This document shows positions 1-7,341 of a stretch of 48,836 bases of DNA, piece after piece. The notes under the pieces were generated by a model. It made no database searches, was not told the DNA's origin, and saw only the letters and a program-made list of their open reading frames with translations. The number at the start of each line of letters is the position of its first letter. The first letter of the stretch is position 1. The stretch covers positions 1-48,836 of the forward strand of contig DASUHM010000059.1 of assembly GCA_036273515.1 (NCBI GenBank). Direction: 5' to 3'. The DNA is from Gaiellales bacterium (lineage in GTDB: Bacteria; Actinomycetota; Thermoleophilia; Gaiellales; JAICJC01). A program made the position numbers and the translations under genes.

Positions 1-266
1 CGGGGCAGGTCGATGCTCGTGAACACGGTCTTGAAGTTCGACCACACGAACGGGTGCGGGATGATGCTCGCCGAGAGCGCCTGCTGGTCGGTCATGAGCG
101 CCGTCAGGAGCATGAAGATGACGGGCAGGGCGAACGCCAGCGAGACCGCGATCAGCACGGCGTGGTTCGCCACGGCCATCAGCAGCCGTCTGCGGCGGAC
201 GGCGGCGGGCAGCTGCCGGGTCTGGGCGACGGCGGCTATGACAGGCCTCCGCCGTAGTGCACCCAC
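1..266 (-). CDS. Carbohydrate ABC transporter permease, MalG-type (3' part cut off by window edge)
   Basis: This is the N-terminal part of an inner-membrane permease of the binding-protein-dependent sugar importer encoded just upstream. The visible frame has a basic N-terminus, a first membrane helix around LIAVSLAFALPVIFMLLTAL, and the family-typical sequence leading to HPFVWSNFKTVF. The rest of the protein, including the EAA loop, lies outside the window. The first in-frame GTG (266) overlaps the end of the MalF-type gene by about 30 bases. An ATG at 179 is the alternative but would leave almost nothing before the membrane helix. It is the last visible gene of the ROK-regulated operon. Confidence 0.8.
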   Translation of the reverse strand, partial: MGALRRRPVIAAVAQTRQLPAAVRRRRLLMAVANHAVLIAVSLAFALPVIFMLLTALMTDQQALSASIIPHPFVWSNFKTVFTSIDLP

Positions 267-1339
267 TTGCGGGCGGTCGCGAACAGGATCGCCGTCGTCG
301 CCATCGTGGCGATGAAGAGCACCCACGCCATCGCGGCGGCGTAGCCCATGTGGAAGTAGGTGAACGCCTGCTGGTAGAGCCAGACGCCGTAGAACAGCAG
401 CGACCCCTGCGGGTCGCCCGGCGACGTCCCGGCCGTCGTCGACGAGACGAACGCCTGGTCGAAGTACTGGAACCCGTCGATCACCCCGATCACGAGCGTG
501 AAGAAGATGACCGGCGTGATCATCGGCAGGGTGACGTGGCGGAACCGCTGCCACGCGTTCGCCCCCTCGATTGAGATCGCCTCGTAGAGGTCGCGGGGGA
601 CGTCGAGGAGGCCGGCCAGGTAGATCACGATCGCGTCGCCGATGCCCCAGAGGCCGAGCACGATCAGCGCCGGCTTCGCCCAGGTCGGGTCGTAGAACCA
701 GAGCGGCGCGTTCAGGCCGGGGATCGTCTCCAGGACGCGGTTCACCGGGCCTGTCGTCGGGTTCAGGAGGTAGACGAAGACGAGGGCCGCCCCGACCGTC
801 GGCGCCAGCGACGGCATGAAGAAGAGGGTGCGGTAGACGTTCACGCCCCGCTTCGGCCGGGTCAGCAGCATCGCCGTCAGCATCGCGACGACGATCCGCA
901 GCGGCACCGAGACAAGGATGATCCAGGCGGTGTTCCGCACCGCCCGCCAGAAGTACGGGTCGGACTCGTGCTGGCCGTGGATCGTCCCGATCCCGAACAT
1001 GAAGCGGTAGTTGTCGAGGCCCACCCAGCTCGGCGCCGTCAGCAGGTCGTAGTGGGTGAACGAGTAGTAGAGGCTGAGCAGCATCGGCCAGGCCGTGAAG
1101 AGCACGAAGCCGATGATCCACGGCGAGAGGAACGCGAGCACCGTGGCGTACTTGCGAAGCGCGACCCGCCGCCGCGCACGCCGGCGCTCTGCCGGCGTGC
1201 GCCCGGGGAGGGCGGCGGCCGCCGCCGGAAGGGCGACGGGATCGGCTACGGGGTCTCCCCCTGCTGGATCTGGTTGTCGATGTTGGTGTCGAGCTGTTGC
1301 AGGCCCTGCTGGAGGTTCGAGATGTTCCCCGCCTGCCAT
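236..1339 (-). CDS. Carbohydrate ABC transporter permease, MalF-type
   Basis: Inner-membrane permease pairing with the MalG-type subunit to import a sugar or oligosaccharide delivered by the adjacent lipoprotein. Six membrane segments can be followed, starting with VLAFLSPWIIGFVLFTAWPM after an Arg-rich cytoplasmic stretch. The EAA-loop signature that contacts the ATPase is seen as EAISIEGANAWQRFRHVTLP. No ATPase is encoded in the visible part, so a shared MsiK-type ATPase is likely (inference). The start is unresolved. The only ATG in frame (1339) overlaps the binding-protein gene by 94 bases and encodes an atypical Pro/Gln/His-rich leader, and no GTG or TTG lies between it and the first helix. 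The functional N-terminus is probably near 1240 with a non-standard start. Confidence 0.87.
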   Translation of the reverse strand: MAGGEHLEPPAGPATARHQHRQPDPAGGDPVADPVALPAAAAALPGRTPAERRRARRRVALRKYATVLAFLSPWIIGFVLFTAWPMLLSLYYSFTHYDLLTAPSWVGLDNYRFMFGIGTIHGQHESDPYFWRAVRNTAWIILVSVPLRIVVAMLTAMLLTRPKRGVNVYRTLFFMPSLAPTVGAALVFVYLLNPTTGPVNRVLETIPGLNAPLWFYDPTWAKPALIVLGLWGIGDAIVIYLAGLLDVPRDLYEAISIEGANAWQRFRHVTLPMITPVIFFTLVIGVIDGFQYFDQAFVSSTTAGTSPGDPQGSLLFYGVWLYQQAFTYFHMGYAAAMAWVLFIATMATTAILFATARKWVHYGGGLS

Positions 1340-2598
1340 TTGGCGTCGAAGTCGTCTGCCAATTGGGCATAGCCGGCCCCGGTTGGCAGGAGCGGCGGGT
1401 ACATGGACGACTTCGGGTTGTTCCAGATGTCCACGAACGTCTTGAACTGCGCGCCGAGGTGGAGGTCAGGCGAGTCACCCGACGCCTTCGTCGTCGGCAC
1501 GTTGCCGAGCTCGTTCGCAAGCGAGACGAGGTAGGGCGTGTCGGTGGCCAGGAACTTCACGAGATCCCACGCCTCCTGCGGGTGCTTCGAGCCCTCGGGG
1601 ATGCCGACGATCGTGCCGCCGACGCGGCCGGAGCCGTAGAGCGAGGGATCCGCCGCCGGGAAGGGCGCCGTCCCGTAAGGCAGGTTGGGGTGCTCGCGGC
1701 GGATGAAGGCCGTGCGCCACTCGCCGTCGAACACCATCGCCACCTTGCCGGTCTCGAAGGCGTTCGTGGGGTTGAACTCGGAGTTCGTGTACGTCGCGTA
1801 GAACTTCTGCAGGTTCGAGTAGCCGTACCAGTCGACGAGCGACTTCTGCCACTCGAACGCCTGCGTCCAGGCCGGATCGGTCGCGAGCTGGGCCTTGCCG
1901 CTCGAGTCGAACCACTGGGCGCCGAACGCGTGGCCGATGTCGGCGATGTCGAGCTCCTCCCACAGGTTCAGCGGGACGAAGCCGGCCACCTTGATCGAGC
2001 CGTCGGGGTTCTTCACCGTGAGCCTCTTCGCGTCGGCGGCGAGCTCGTCCATCGTCTGCGGCGGCGAGGTGATGCCCGCCTTCTTGAACATGGCGGCGTT
2101 GTAGTAGAGGCCGTACGCGTCGGTCAGCGACGGCAGCGCGCACTGCTTCCCGTCGATGTTCGTGTAGCTCTGCGTGGCCGGGGCGAAGTCCGAGATCGAC
2201 ATGTGGTCCTTCTGCATGAAGGGCTTCAGGTCTTCCCAGAGGCCGCTCGAGCAGTACTGGCCGGCGTACTGCGGGGTGAACCCGACGGCGACGTCAGGCG
2301 CATTCCCGCCCTTGATGGCGGCGATCAGGTTGGGGTCGAACGTATCCTGGTCGGGGTTCGGCTGGAGCTCGAGCTTCACATGGATCCAGGGGTACTGCTT
2401 CTCGAACGCCGCGATGCCGTTCTCGAACGGCTTCGCCTCCTCCTGGGCGTACTGGTGCCAGACGGTCAGTGTGACCGGCGAGTGCGAGCCGCTCGAACTC
2501 GCTCCGCTCGAGCCTCCGCCTCCGCCTCCGCCGCATGCGGCCGCCAGGGCGACCGCGAGCACGCCCGCGGCGCCGAGCAGTGTTCTTGCTGGTCTCAT
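1246..2598 (-). CDS. ABC transporter sugar-binding lipoprotein (family 1 extracellular solute-binding protein)
   Basis: Secreted, lipid-anchored substrate-binding protein of 450 residues, of usual family length. Residues 1-22 form a lipoprotein signal (GVLAVALAAAC), with the lipobox Cys followed by a Gly/Ser linker. The mature part has the classic start VTLTVWHQYAQEEAKPFENG and the middle motif AMVFDGEWR, typical of oligosaccharide-binding proteins. The start ATG overlaps the stop of the ROK regulator (ATGA), so the two are translationally coupled. The two permease genes follow. The sugar cannot be read from the sequence. Confidence 0.92.
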   Translation of the reverse strand: MRPARTLLGAAGVLAVALAAACGGGGGGGSSGASSSGSHSPVTLTVWHQYAQEEAKPFENGIAAFEKQYPWIHVKLELQPNPDQDTFDPNLIAAIKGGNAPDVAVGFTPQYAGQYCSSGLWEDLKPFMQKDHMSISDFAPATQSYTNIDGKQCALPSLTDAYGLYYNAAMFKKAGITSPPQTMDELAADAKRLTVKNPDGSIKVAGFVPLNLWEELDIADIGHAFGAQWFDSSGKAQLATDPAWTQAFEWQKSLVDWYGYSNLQKFYATYTNSEFNPTNAFETGKVAMVFDGEWRTAFIRREHPNLPYGTAPFPAADPSLYGSGRVGGTIVGIPEGSKHPQEAWDLVKFLATDTPYLVSLANELGNVPTTKASGDSPDLHLGAQFKTFVDIWNNPKSSMYPPLLPTGAGYAQLADDFDAKWQAGNISNLQQGLQQLDTNIDNQIQQGETP

Positions 2599-3824
2599 CT
2601 CGCCTCTCCTCCCGTCATGGCGATGGGCATCCGAGTGAACAGCGACTCCTGTGCGGCGGCGAGCGCGGTCGCGACCGCGCCGTGCAGGACGACCTCGTCT
2701 CCGAGGGCCGAGACGGCCAGGTGCGGCCGAAACGGCGAGATCCGGTGCAGCTCGCGCTCGATCGGCTCCCGCAGCAGGTCGCCGCCGTTGCCGGCGATGC
2801 CGCCGCCGAGGACGACGAGTTCGGGGTCGAGCACGGGGACGACGGCGGCGATCGCGAGCGCGATCCGGCCGGCGATGTCATCGACGACGGCGAGTGCCGC
2901 GGCCTCCCCGCGGCGGGCGGCCGCGAAGACGCTCTTCGGCGTCGCCGAGCGCAGGCCGTGGTCGCGGGCGAGCTTGCGGGCGGCGGCGGCCGAGGCGGAC
3001 TCCTCGAGCTGGCCGCGGCGGCGGTAGGCGGGGTCGTGCGGGTCGCCGGGGCCGACCGGCAGGTAGGCGATCTCGCCGGCGGCGCCCGATGCGCCCCGGT
3101 AGAGCTGGCCGCCGACCACGATCCCCAGGCCGATCCCCGTGCCGACCCAGAGGAACACGAAGCTCTCGACGCCGCGGCCGACGCCGCGCGCCCGCTCGCC
3201 CAGGGCGGCCAGGTTGACGTCGTTGTCGAACGTGACCTTGGAGCCGAGCTCGGCCGCGATCGCCTCGAGCAGGCCCTGCTTGCCGCCGGGCAGGTTGGGG
3301 CTGAGCGCGAGGTGGGTGGCGGAGGGATCGAGCACGCCCGGGAGGCCGACGGTGGCGTGGGTGATGCGCGTCCAGTCGATCCCGCGCTCCCGGGCGAGGC
3401 CGTGCGCGAGCGCGCTGATCTGGGCCACGGTGGCGGCGGTGCTGCGCTGCGCGCGCTCGTCGCGGCGGGCCCGCACCGTGCCGGTGATGTCGGCGAGCGC
3501 CGCCCGCACCCAGTGGCTGCCGACGTCGATCCCGACCACCCAGCCGGACTCGGGATTCAGGCTGTAGACGACGGCGCCCGGCCCCTTGGGTCCGCGGGCG
3601 CGGCCCGACTGGTGCACGAGCCCCGCGTCCTCGAGGCCGGAGAGGGCCTGCGAGACGGTCGGCTTGGAGAGCCCGCTGCGGCGGGCCGCCTCGGCCCGCG
3701 ACATCGCCCCGTCGCGGCGGATCAGCTCGAGCAGGCTGCGCTCGTTGATCGCCCGCAGCAGGCTCGGCGTCCCGGCCGCGAATTCGGGCGCTGCCTCACC
3801 GGAGTAAGGAAACTTTCCTGACAA
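2595..3824 (-). CDS. ROK-family transcriptional repressor
   Basis: Sugar-responsive regulator of 409 residues: an N-terminal winged helix-turn-helix (about residues 25-85, SRAEAARRSGLSKPTVSQAL) and a C-terminal sugar-kinase-like ROK domain with GIDVGSHWVRAAL, the FDNDVNLAALGE segment and WVGTGIGLGIVVGG. The Cys-rich zinc motif found in many ROK proteins is absent (the region reads YRRRGQLEE), so ligand handling may differ. It is the first gene of the operon and overlaps the binding-protein start by four bases. The start is TTG at 3824. A palindrome straddles this start codon, suggesting autorepression. Confidence 0.92.
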   Translation of the reverse strand: MSGKFPYSGEAAPEFAAGTPSLLRAINERSLLELIRRDGAMSRAEAARRSGLSKPTVSQALSGLEDAGLVHQSGRARGPKGPGAVVYSLNPESGWVVGIDVGSHWVRAALADITGTVRARRDERAQRSTAATVAQISALAHGLARERGIDWTRITHATVGLPGVLDPSATHLALSPNLPGGKQGLLEAIAAELGSKVTFDNDVNLAALGERARGVGRGVESFVFLWVGTGIGLGIVVGGQLYRGASGAAGEIAYLPVGPGDPHDPAYRRRGQLEESASAAAARKLARDHGLRSATPKSVFAAARRGEAAALAVVDDIAGRIALAIAAVVPVLDPELVVLGGGIAGNGGDLLREPIERELHRISPFRPHLAVSALGDEVVLHGAVATALAAAQESLFTRMPIAMTGGEAR

Positions 3825-3830
3825 TACTCC
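3801..3830. promoter_or_regulatory. Probable ROK operator over the start codon of the ROK gene
   Basis: An inner perfect palindrome AGGAAAcTTTCCT (3807-3819) is flanked by the outer arms GGAGTA (3801-3806) and TACTCC (3825-3830). The inner motif closely resembles AGGAAA-n-TTTCCT operators described for actinobacterial ROK repressors such as CsnR (from memory). The site covers the TTG start codon and the first codons of the ROK gene at the head of the operon, so binding would block the whole transport operon. Function is inferred. Confidence 0.6.
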
Positions 3831-3881
3831 GGGGAGGATAGGCCCCCGCCCGGCGTGAAGTCAAGGGTTCGCGCCACAAGC

Positions 3882-3909
3882 CAATCGGCGTTCGATGAAA
3901 CGCCAATTG
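3882..3909 (-). terminator. Hairpin after the Rho-N-like gene
   Basis: Arms CAATCGGCGTT (3882-3892) and AACGCCAATTG (3899-3909) pair with one mismatch around a 6-base loop, ten bases beyond the stop of the gene at 3920-4255 and before the divergently placed ROK promoter region. There is no clear U-tract, as is common in GC-rich actinobacteria. Confidence 0.5.
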
Positions 3910-3919
3910 CGAGAGGGCG

Positions 3920-4255
3920 CTACGTGCGCGCGTCGACGGCGCGCTGCAGCTGCGCCTTGTTCATCTTCGAGCGGCCCTTGACGCCGTGCTGGCGGGCCTC
4001 GTTGTAGAGCTGGGCCTTCGTCCGGCCGCGCGGGCCGGCCTTGCCCGACCGCAGGCCGCCGCGGCGGGACGAGCTGATGTCGTCGGTCGAGCTGCGCGAG
4101 GCCGTCTTCGACTGGCCGCGCTGGGCGCGCTCCTTGTTGACCGTGCGCGCCGCGATCTCCTTCGCGCGCTTGGTCGACACGCCGGAGTCGCGCTCGCTCT
4201 CGACGATGTGCTCGTACTTGCGGTCCTGCGTGTCTGTCCACTCAGCTCGCGGCAT
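3920..4255 (-). CDS. Small basic conserved protein with C-terminal Rho-N/SAP-like helix-extension-helix segment
   Basis: A 111-residue basic protein seen widely in actinobacteria and often labelled plasmid stabilisation protein. The N-terminus (EHIVESERDSGVSTKRAKEI) and the middle (RSSTDDISSSRRGGLRS) are the conserved blocks. The C-terminus (LYNEARQHGVKGRSKMNKAQ) resembles the small nucleic-acid-binding repeat of Rho termination factor N-termini. The ATG at 4255 follows GGAGG by 8 bases, so it is preferred over the GTG three codons earlier. It overlaps the preceding gene by 14 bases. Its biochemical role is unknown; nucleic-acid binding is inferred. Confidence 0.75.
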   Translation of the reverse strand: MPRAEWTDTQDRKYEHIVESERDSGVSTKRAKEIAARTVNKERAQRGQSKTASRSSTDDISSSRRGGLRSGKAGPRGRTKAQLYNEARQHGVKGRSKMNKAQLQRAVDART

Positions 4256-4559
4256 TGCGGCCACCTCCCTGCGCGACCGGCTCGTCGAAGTCCGTCCGCA
4301 CGGATGCGACGATGCGGGCGGCCTGATCGAGGGTCGCGCCGCGCTGCACGAGGTCTTCGATGCGGTGGACGAGGTCGGAGTGATTCCCGTCGAGCCACGC
4401 CGCCCGAACGACGCGCGAGGCGATCTCCGGCTCGTATCCGAGCTGTCCCAGCCGCTCCTCCTGCCAGTCCTGCACCCGCGCCTCCTCGGCCGCGTCGGCC
4501 TCGGTGGCGGTGGTGCCGGCCGTCTCGGTATCTCGTGGGGTCCGGAAACGCATCTTCAT
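4242..4559 (-). CDS. Conserved hypothetical protein (105 aa)
   Basis: Small acidic, mostly helical protein with no membrane segment and no recognised catalytic motif. The core WQEERLGQLGYEPEIASRVV and the later HRIEDLVQRGATLDQAARIV look like two helical modules that would suit a structural or regulatory partner. It starts at ATG AAG ATG (4559) and its 3' end overlaps the Rho-N-like gene, so the two are probably made together. Function is not recognised. Confidence 0.7.
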   Translation of the reverse strand: MKMRFRTPRDTETAGTTATEADAAEEARVQDWQEERLGQLGYEPEIASRVVRAAWLDGNHSDLVHRIEDLVQRGATLDQAARIVASVRTDFDEPVAQGGGRNAAS

Positions 4560-4642
4560 CCGCAGGTTCCCGGCCCGGACCGGTGCGAAACGTGTTGCCG
4601 GTCACGGCAGGGACGCCGTGCCGCGCGGCGAACAGCCGACGT

Positions 4643-5134
4643 GTGGCCGATCGCGACGACCCCGGCGAAGGGCCCGACCCCGGCGAGAGCGAGGACGCGC
4701 GCCAGAACCGGCAGCTCACCGAGCTCCTGAACGAGCTCCGCGTCGCCCTCCCGGGCGTGCAGATGATGTTCGGCTTCCTGCTGGCGGTCCCGTTCAGCCA
4801 GCGCTTCACCGTGCTCTCCGATGCACAAAGCGCGCTCTACTACGCCGCCTTCCTGTCAGCCGCGGCGGCGTCCGTCTGCTTCATCGCGCCCACCGCGTTC
4901 CATCGCATCGTCTGGCAGCGCGGAGCCAAGCGCCGGCTGCTCGGCGTCTCGAACGTCCTCGCCATCATCGGGACGGTGTTCCTGGCCGTCGCCATCACGT
5001 CGGTCATGCTCTTCATCACGAGCTTCCTCTACGGCTCGTCCCTGGCCGCGGTCGTCGGCGCCCTGGCCGTGGCGGCGTTCGTCGGGCTCTGGTACGTGCT
5101 GCCCATCGCGGTGCGGCTCGGCGCCTACCGCTGA
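4643..5134 (+). CDS. DUF6328-type membrane protein
   Basis: A 163-residue membrane protein with an acidic N-terminus (VADRDDPGEGPDPGESEDAR), then ELLNELRVALPGVQMMFGFLLAVPF, a first membrane segment, a short loop with AFHRIVWQRGAKRR, and two further helices ending RLGAYR. This matches my recollection of the DUF6328 family, which has no assigned biochemical role. The GTG at 4643 is chosen because the conserved region begins soon after it and longer frames would run antisense through the divergent gene. The CDF transporter starts 27 bases downstream. Confidence 0.75.
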   Translation: MADRDDPGEGPDPGESEDARQNRQLTELLNELRVALPGVQMMFGFLLAVPFSQRFTVLSDAQSALYYAAFLSAAAASVCFIAPTAFHRIVWQRGAKRRLLGVSNVLAIIGTVFLAVAITSVMLFITSFLYGSSLAAVVGALAVAAFVGLWYVLPIAVRLGAYR

Positions 5135-5161
5135 CGCCCCCCGGGTACTACCGCGAGGACG

Positions 5162-6076
5162 ATGGGCGAGAGCCGCATCACCATCCTCTACGCGCTTGCC
5201 GCGAACGTCGTGCTCGCCCTCGCGAAGCTCGTCGCCGGGCTCCTCTCCGGCTCGGCCGCGCTGCTGGCCGAGGCGGCGCATTCGATCGCCGACACGGTCG
5301 ACCAGCTCGCGCTGCTCTTCTCGCTGCGGATGGGCCGGCGGCCGCCGGACGACGAGCACCAGTTCGGGCACGGCATGGAGCGGTTCTTCTGGGCGTTTCT
5401 CGCCGCGGTGTGGATCTTCCTCGCCGGCGCGGTCTTCTCCATCGGCCAGGGCGTGCTCGCGCTGCGCAACCCCGGGTCGGGCGGCAGCCCGGTCGTCGGC
5501 CTCGCCGTCCTCGCCGTGGCCCTGGTCGCGGAGGGCACATCGCTCGTCCGCGCCGCCCGGCAGGTGCGCAGCGGCGCCCGCCGTTCCCGCGACCCGCTCG
5601 GCCGGTACGTGCGCGAGCTGCGCGATCCGGCGCCGCGGATCGTGCTGCTCGAGGACGGCGCAGCCGTCATCGGCATCGTGCTCGCCGCCGCCGGCCTGAT
5701 CGCCCGGGAGCTGACCGGCAGCGAGGTCTTCGATGCGGCCGCCTCGATCGCGATCGGCGTGCTCCTGATCGGTGTCGCGATCGCCATTGGCTCGCATGCC
5801 CGGGACCTTCTCCTCGGCGAGTCGGCCCGGCCGGAGGTGCGGGAGGCGATCGAGGCGGCCGCCCTCCGCCATCCCGCGGTCGAGGCCGTCCCGGCGCTGC
5901 TGACGATGCACATCGGTCCGGACGACCTGCTGGTCGCCGCCAACATCGAGCTGCGCGACGAATTGACGGTCACCGACGCCGAGCGGGTCGCCGACGAGAT
6001 CGCGGCCGACCTGCGTGAGGCCGAGCCGAGCGTGCACCACGTCTTCCTGCAGCCGTCGCCCGGACGGCCCGCCTGA
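5162..6076 (+). CDS. Cation diffusion facilitator (CDF) family metal exporter
   Basis: Predicted divalent-metal/proton antiporter of 304 residues with six membrane helices and a C-terminal cytoplasmic ferredoxin-like domain. The helix 2 metal site is visible as HSIADTVDQ (His40, Asp44), and the helix 5 site as LLEDGAAVIG, where Glu-Asp replaces the His-x3-Asp of zinc-type members. The loop HQFGHGMERFFWAF is also typical. The C-terminal region has VEAVPALLTMHIGPDD and ends HHVFLQPSP. The altered helix 5 motif makes metal specificity uncertain (Fe, Mn, Co or Zn are possible). Confidence 0.92.
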   Translation: MGESRITILYALAANVVLALAKLVAGLLSGSAALLAEAAHSIADTVDQLALLFSLRMGRRPPDDEHQFGHGMERFFWAFLAAVWIFLAGAVFSIGQGVLALRNPGSGGSPVVGLAVLAVALVAEGTSLVRAARQVRSGARRSRDPLGRYVRELRDPAPRIVLLEDGAAVIGIVLAAAGLIARELTGSEVFDAAASIAIGVLLIGVAIAIGSHARDLLLGESARPEVREAIEAAALRHPAVEAVPALLTMHIGPDDLLVAANIELRDELTVTDAERVADEIAADLREAEPSVHHVFLQPSPGRPA

Positions 6077-6117
6077 GTCGTGGTTTCGGGGTGCCCAACC
6101 CAGGGCACACACGCCGT

Positions 6118-6528
6118 ATGACCACTGAAGAGAACAACCAGCGCTCGATGCGGGAGCTGATCGACAAGCTCTCGACAGACGCGCGCGAGCTCGTCCGTGC
6201 CGAGGTGAGCCTGGCCCGGGCCGAGCTGGAGGAGAAGGCCAGGCGCCTGGCTGCCGGAGGCGCCCTGGTGGCCGCCGGGGCCGTCCTCGGGCTGGTTGCG
6301 CTCGGCGCGCTCACCGCGACGGCGATCATCGCGCTTTCCAACGTCGTCTCGACGTGGCTGGCCGCGCTCATCGTCACCGTCGTCGCCGTCGTGCTCGCGG
6401 GCATCCTGCTCCTCGTCGGCACCAAGCTGCTGCGGCGGGGCGTGCCGCCCGCGCCCACGGCGTCGGTCGACCAGATGAAGGAGGACGTGTCATGGGTGAA
6501 AGCCCGAGCGCGCTCCGGCGCGACGTAG
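6118..6528 (+). CDS. Phage-holin-like (Actino-holin superfamily III) membrane protein
   Basis: A 136-residue protein with an amphipathic N-terminal helix (LIDKLSTDARELVRAEVSLA) followed by two membrane helices (AAGGALVAAGAVLGLVALGA and LAALIVTVVAVVLAGILLLV). This is the common actinobacterial chromosomal family named for resemblance to phage holins. It usually sits next to DUF3618, as it does here, with a 37-base overlap. No other phage gene is nearby, so a membrane-stress or envelope role is more likely than lysis. ATG 6118 is preferred to an upstream in-frame start because the conserved part begins after it. Confidence 0.85.
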   Translation: MTTEENNQRSMRELIDKLSTDARELVRAEVSLARAELEEKARRLAAGGALVAAGAVLGLVALGALTATAIIALSNVVSTWLAALIVTVVAVVLAGILLLVGTKLLRRGVPPAPTASVDQMKEDVSWVKARARSGAT

Positions 6529-6701
6529 ACGAGGCCCGCGACGAGCTCGGCGAGACCGTCGAGGAGCTGGCCTACCGGGTGACCGCGCCGAAGCGGCTGG
6601 CCGCACGGCTGAAGGCCGAGGCAGCATCGCCGACCGGCGCTGCCGTTGCGGTGGGCGTCGCGACGGCGCTCGCCCTGGTCGTGGTCTGGCGCCGGGCCTG
6701 A
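6492..6701 (+). CDS. DUF3618 protein
   Basis: A 69-residue protein with the DUF3618 core: ALRRDVDEARDELGETVEEL, then YRVTAPKRLAARL, and a single C-terminal membrane helix ending WRRA. The family often partners holin-like and Asp/Arg-rich envelope proteins, but its function is not known. Translation starts inside the end of the holin-like gene, which suggests coupling, and the stop lies 10 bases before the GTG of udgX. Confidence 0.85.
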   Translation: MGESPSALRRDVDEARDELGETVEELAYRVTAPKRLAARLKAEAASPTGAAVAVGVATALALVVVWRRA

Positions 6702-6711
6702 GGAAGGCCCG

Positions 6712-7341
6712 GTGCCGGCGGCCCGCCCCGAGGGCGCGGAGCGTTACGTGCCGCAGCGCCGCAGCCTCGGCCGTATGCGCGAGGCGGTGCAGGCGTGCCG
6801 CGGCTGCGAGCTCTGGCGCGATGCCACCCAGGCGGTCTTCGGCGAGGGCCCGGCCCATGCCGAACTCGTCTTGGTCGGCGAGCAGCCCGGCGACCAGGAG
6901 GACCGTCAGGGCCACCCGTTCGTCGGTCCCGCCGGACGGCTGCTCGACCGGGGTCTCGAGTCGGCCGGCATCGAATCGGCGGCGGTCTACCGCACGAACG
7001 CCGTGAAGCACTTCAAGTGGGAGCCGCGCGGCAGGCGCCGGATCCACAAGTCGCCGTCGCGCTGGGAGGTGGCCGCCTGCGGCCCCTGGCTCGCGGCCGA
7101 GCTCGACGCGCTCACGCCGGAGGTGCTCGTGCTGCTCGGCGCCACCGCCGCGCAGGCCGTCTTCGGCGCCGGCTTTCGCGTCACGCGCGAGCGCGGCCGC
7201 CCGCTCCCCGGCCCGGCGGGCGCGACCGCCGTCGCCACCGTCCACCCGTCGGCCGTGCTGCGCGCCCGGGATGAGGACCGCGAGCAGGAGATGGCGTACT
7301 TCGTCGCCGACCTGCGGGCCGCGGCGGCGCTGCTCGGCTAG
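6712..7341 (+). CDS. udgX: UdgX, uracil-DNA glycosylase forming a covalent DNA adduct
   Basis: A 209-residue iron-sulfur uracil-DNA glycosylase. CxxC at residues 29-32 plus a Cys near 123 fit the cluster site. The uracil-site motif reads GEQPGDQEDRQGHPFVGPAG (residues 56-75), with the UdgX-specific GEQPG. The diagnostic R-loop is RRRIH (108-112), equivalent to KRRIH in the mycobacterial enzyme, whose His becomes covalently linked to DNA after uracil removal. The last motif is HPSAVLR. The sequence parallels Mycobacterium smegmatis UdgX closely. The GTG at 6712 follows AGGAAGG. Its stop overlaps the convergent MFS stop. Confidence 0.93.
   Translation: MPAARPEGAERYVPQRRSLGRMREAVQACRGCELWRDATQAVFGEGPAHAELVLVGEQPGDQEDRQGHPFVGPAGRLLDRGLESAGIESAAVYRTNAVKHFKWEPRGRRRIHKSPSRWEVAACGPWLAAELDALTPEVLVLLGATAAQAVFGAGFRVTRERGRPLPGPAGATAVATVHPSAVLRARDEDREQEMAYFVADLRAAAALLG

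Noticed and set aside
3920-4255. A plasmid maintenance locus
   Set aside because: The name plasmid stabilisation protein is only a database habit for this family. There is no toxin partner or plasmid gene nearby.
6118-6701. A prophage remnant, suggested by the holin-like gene
   Set aside because: No integrase, capsid, endolysin or attachment site is present. The holin-like and DUF3618 pair is common on actinobacterial chromosomes.
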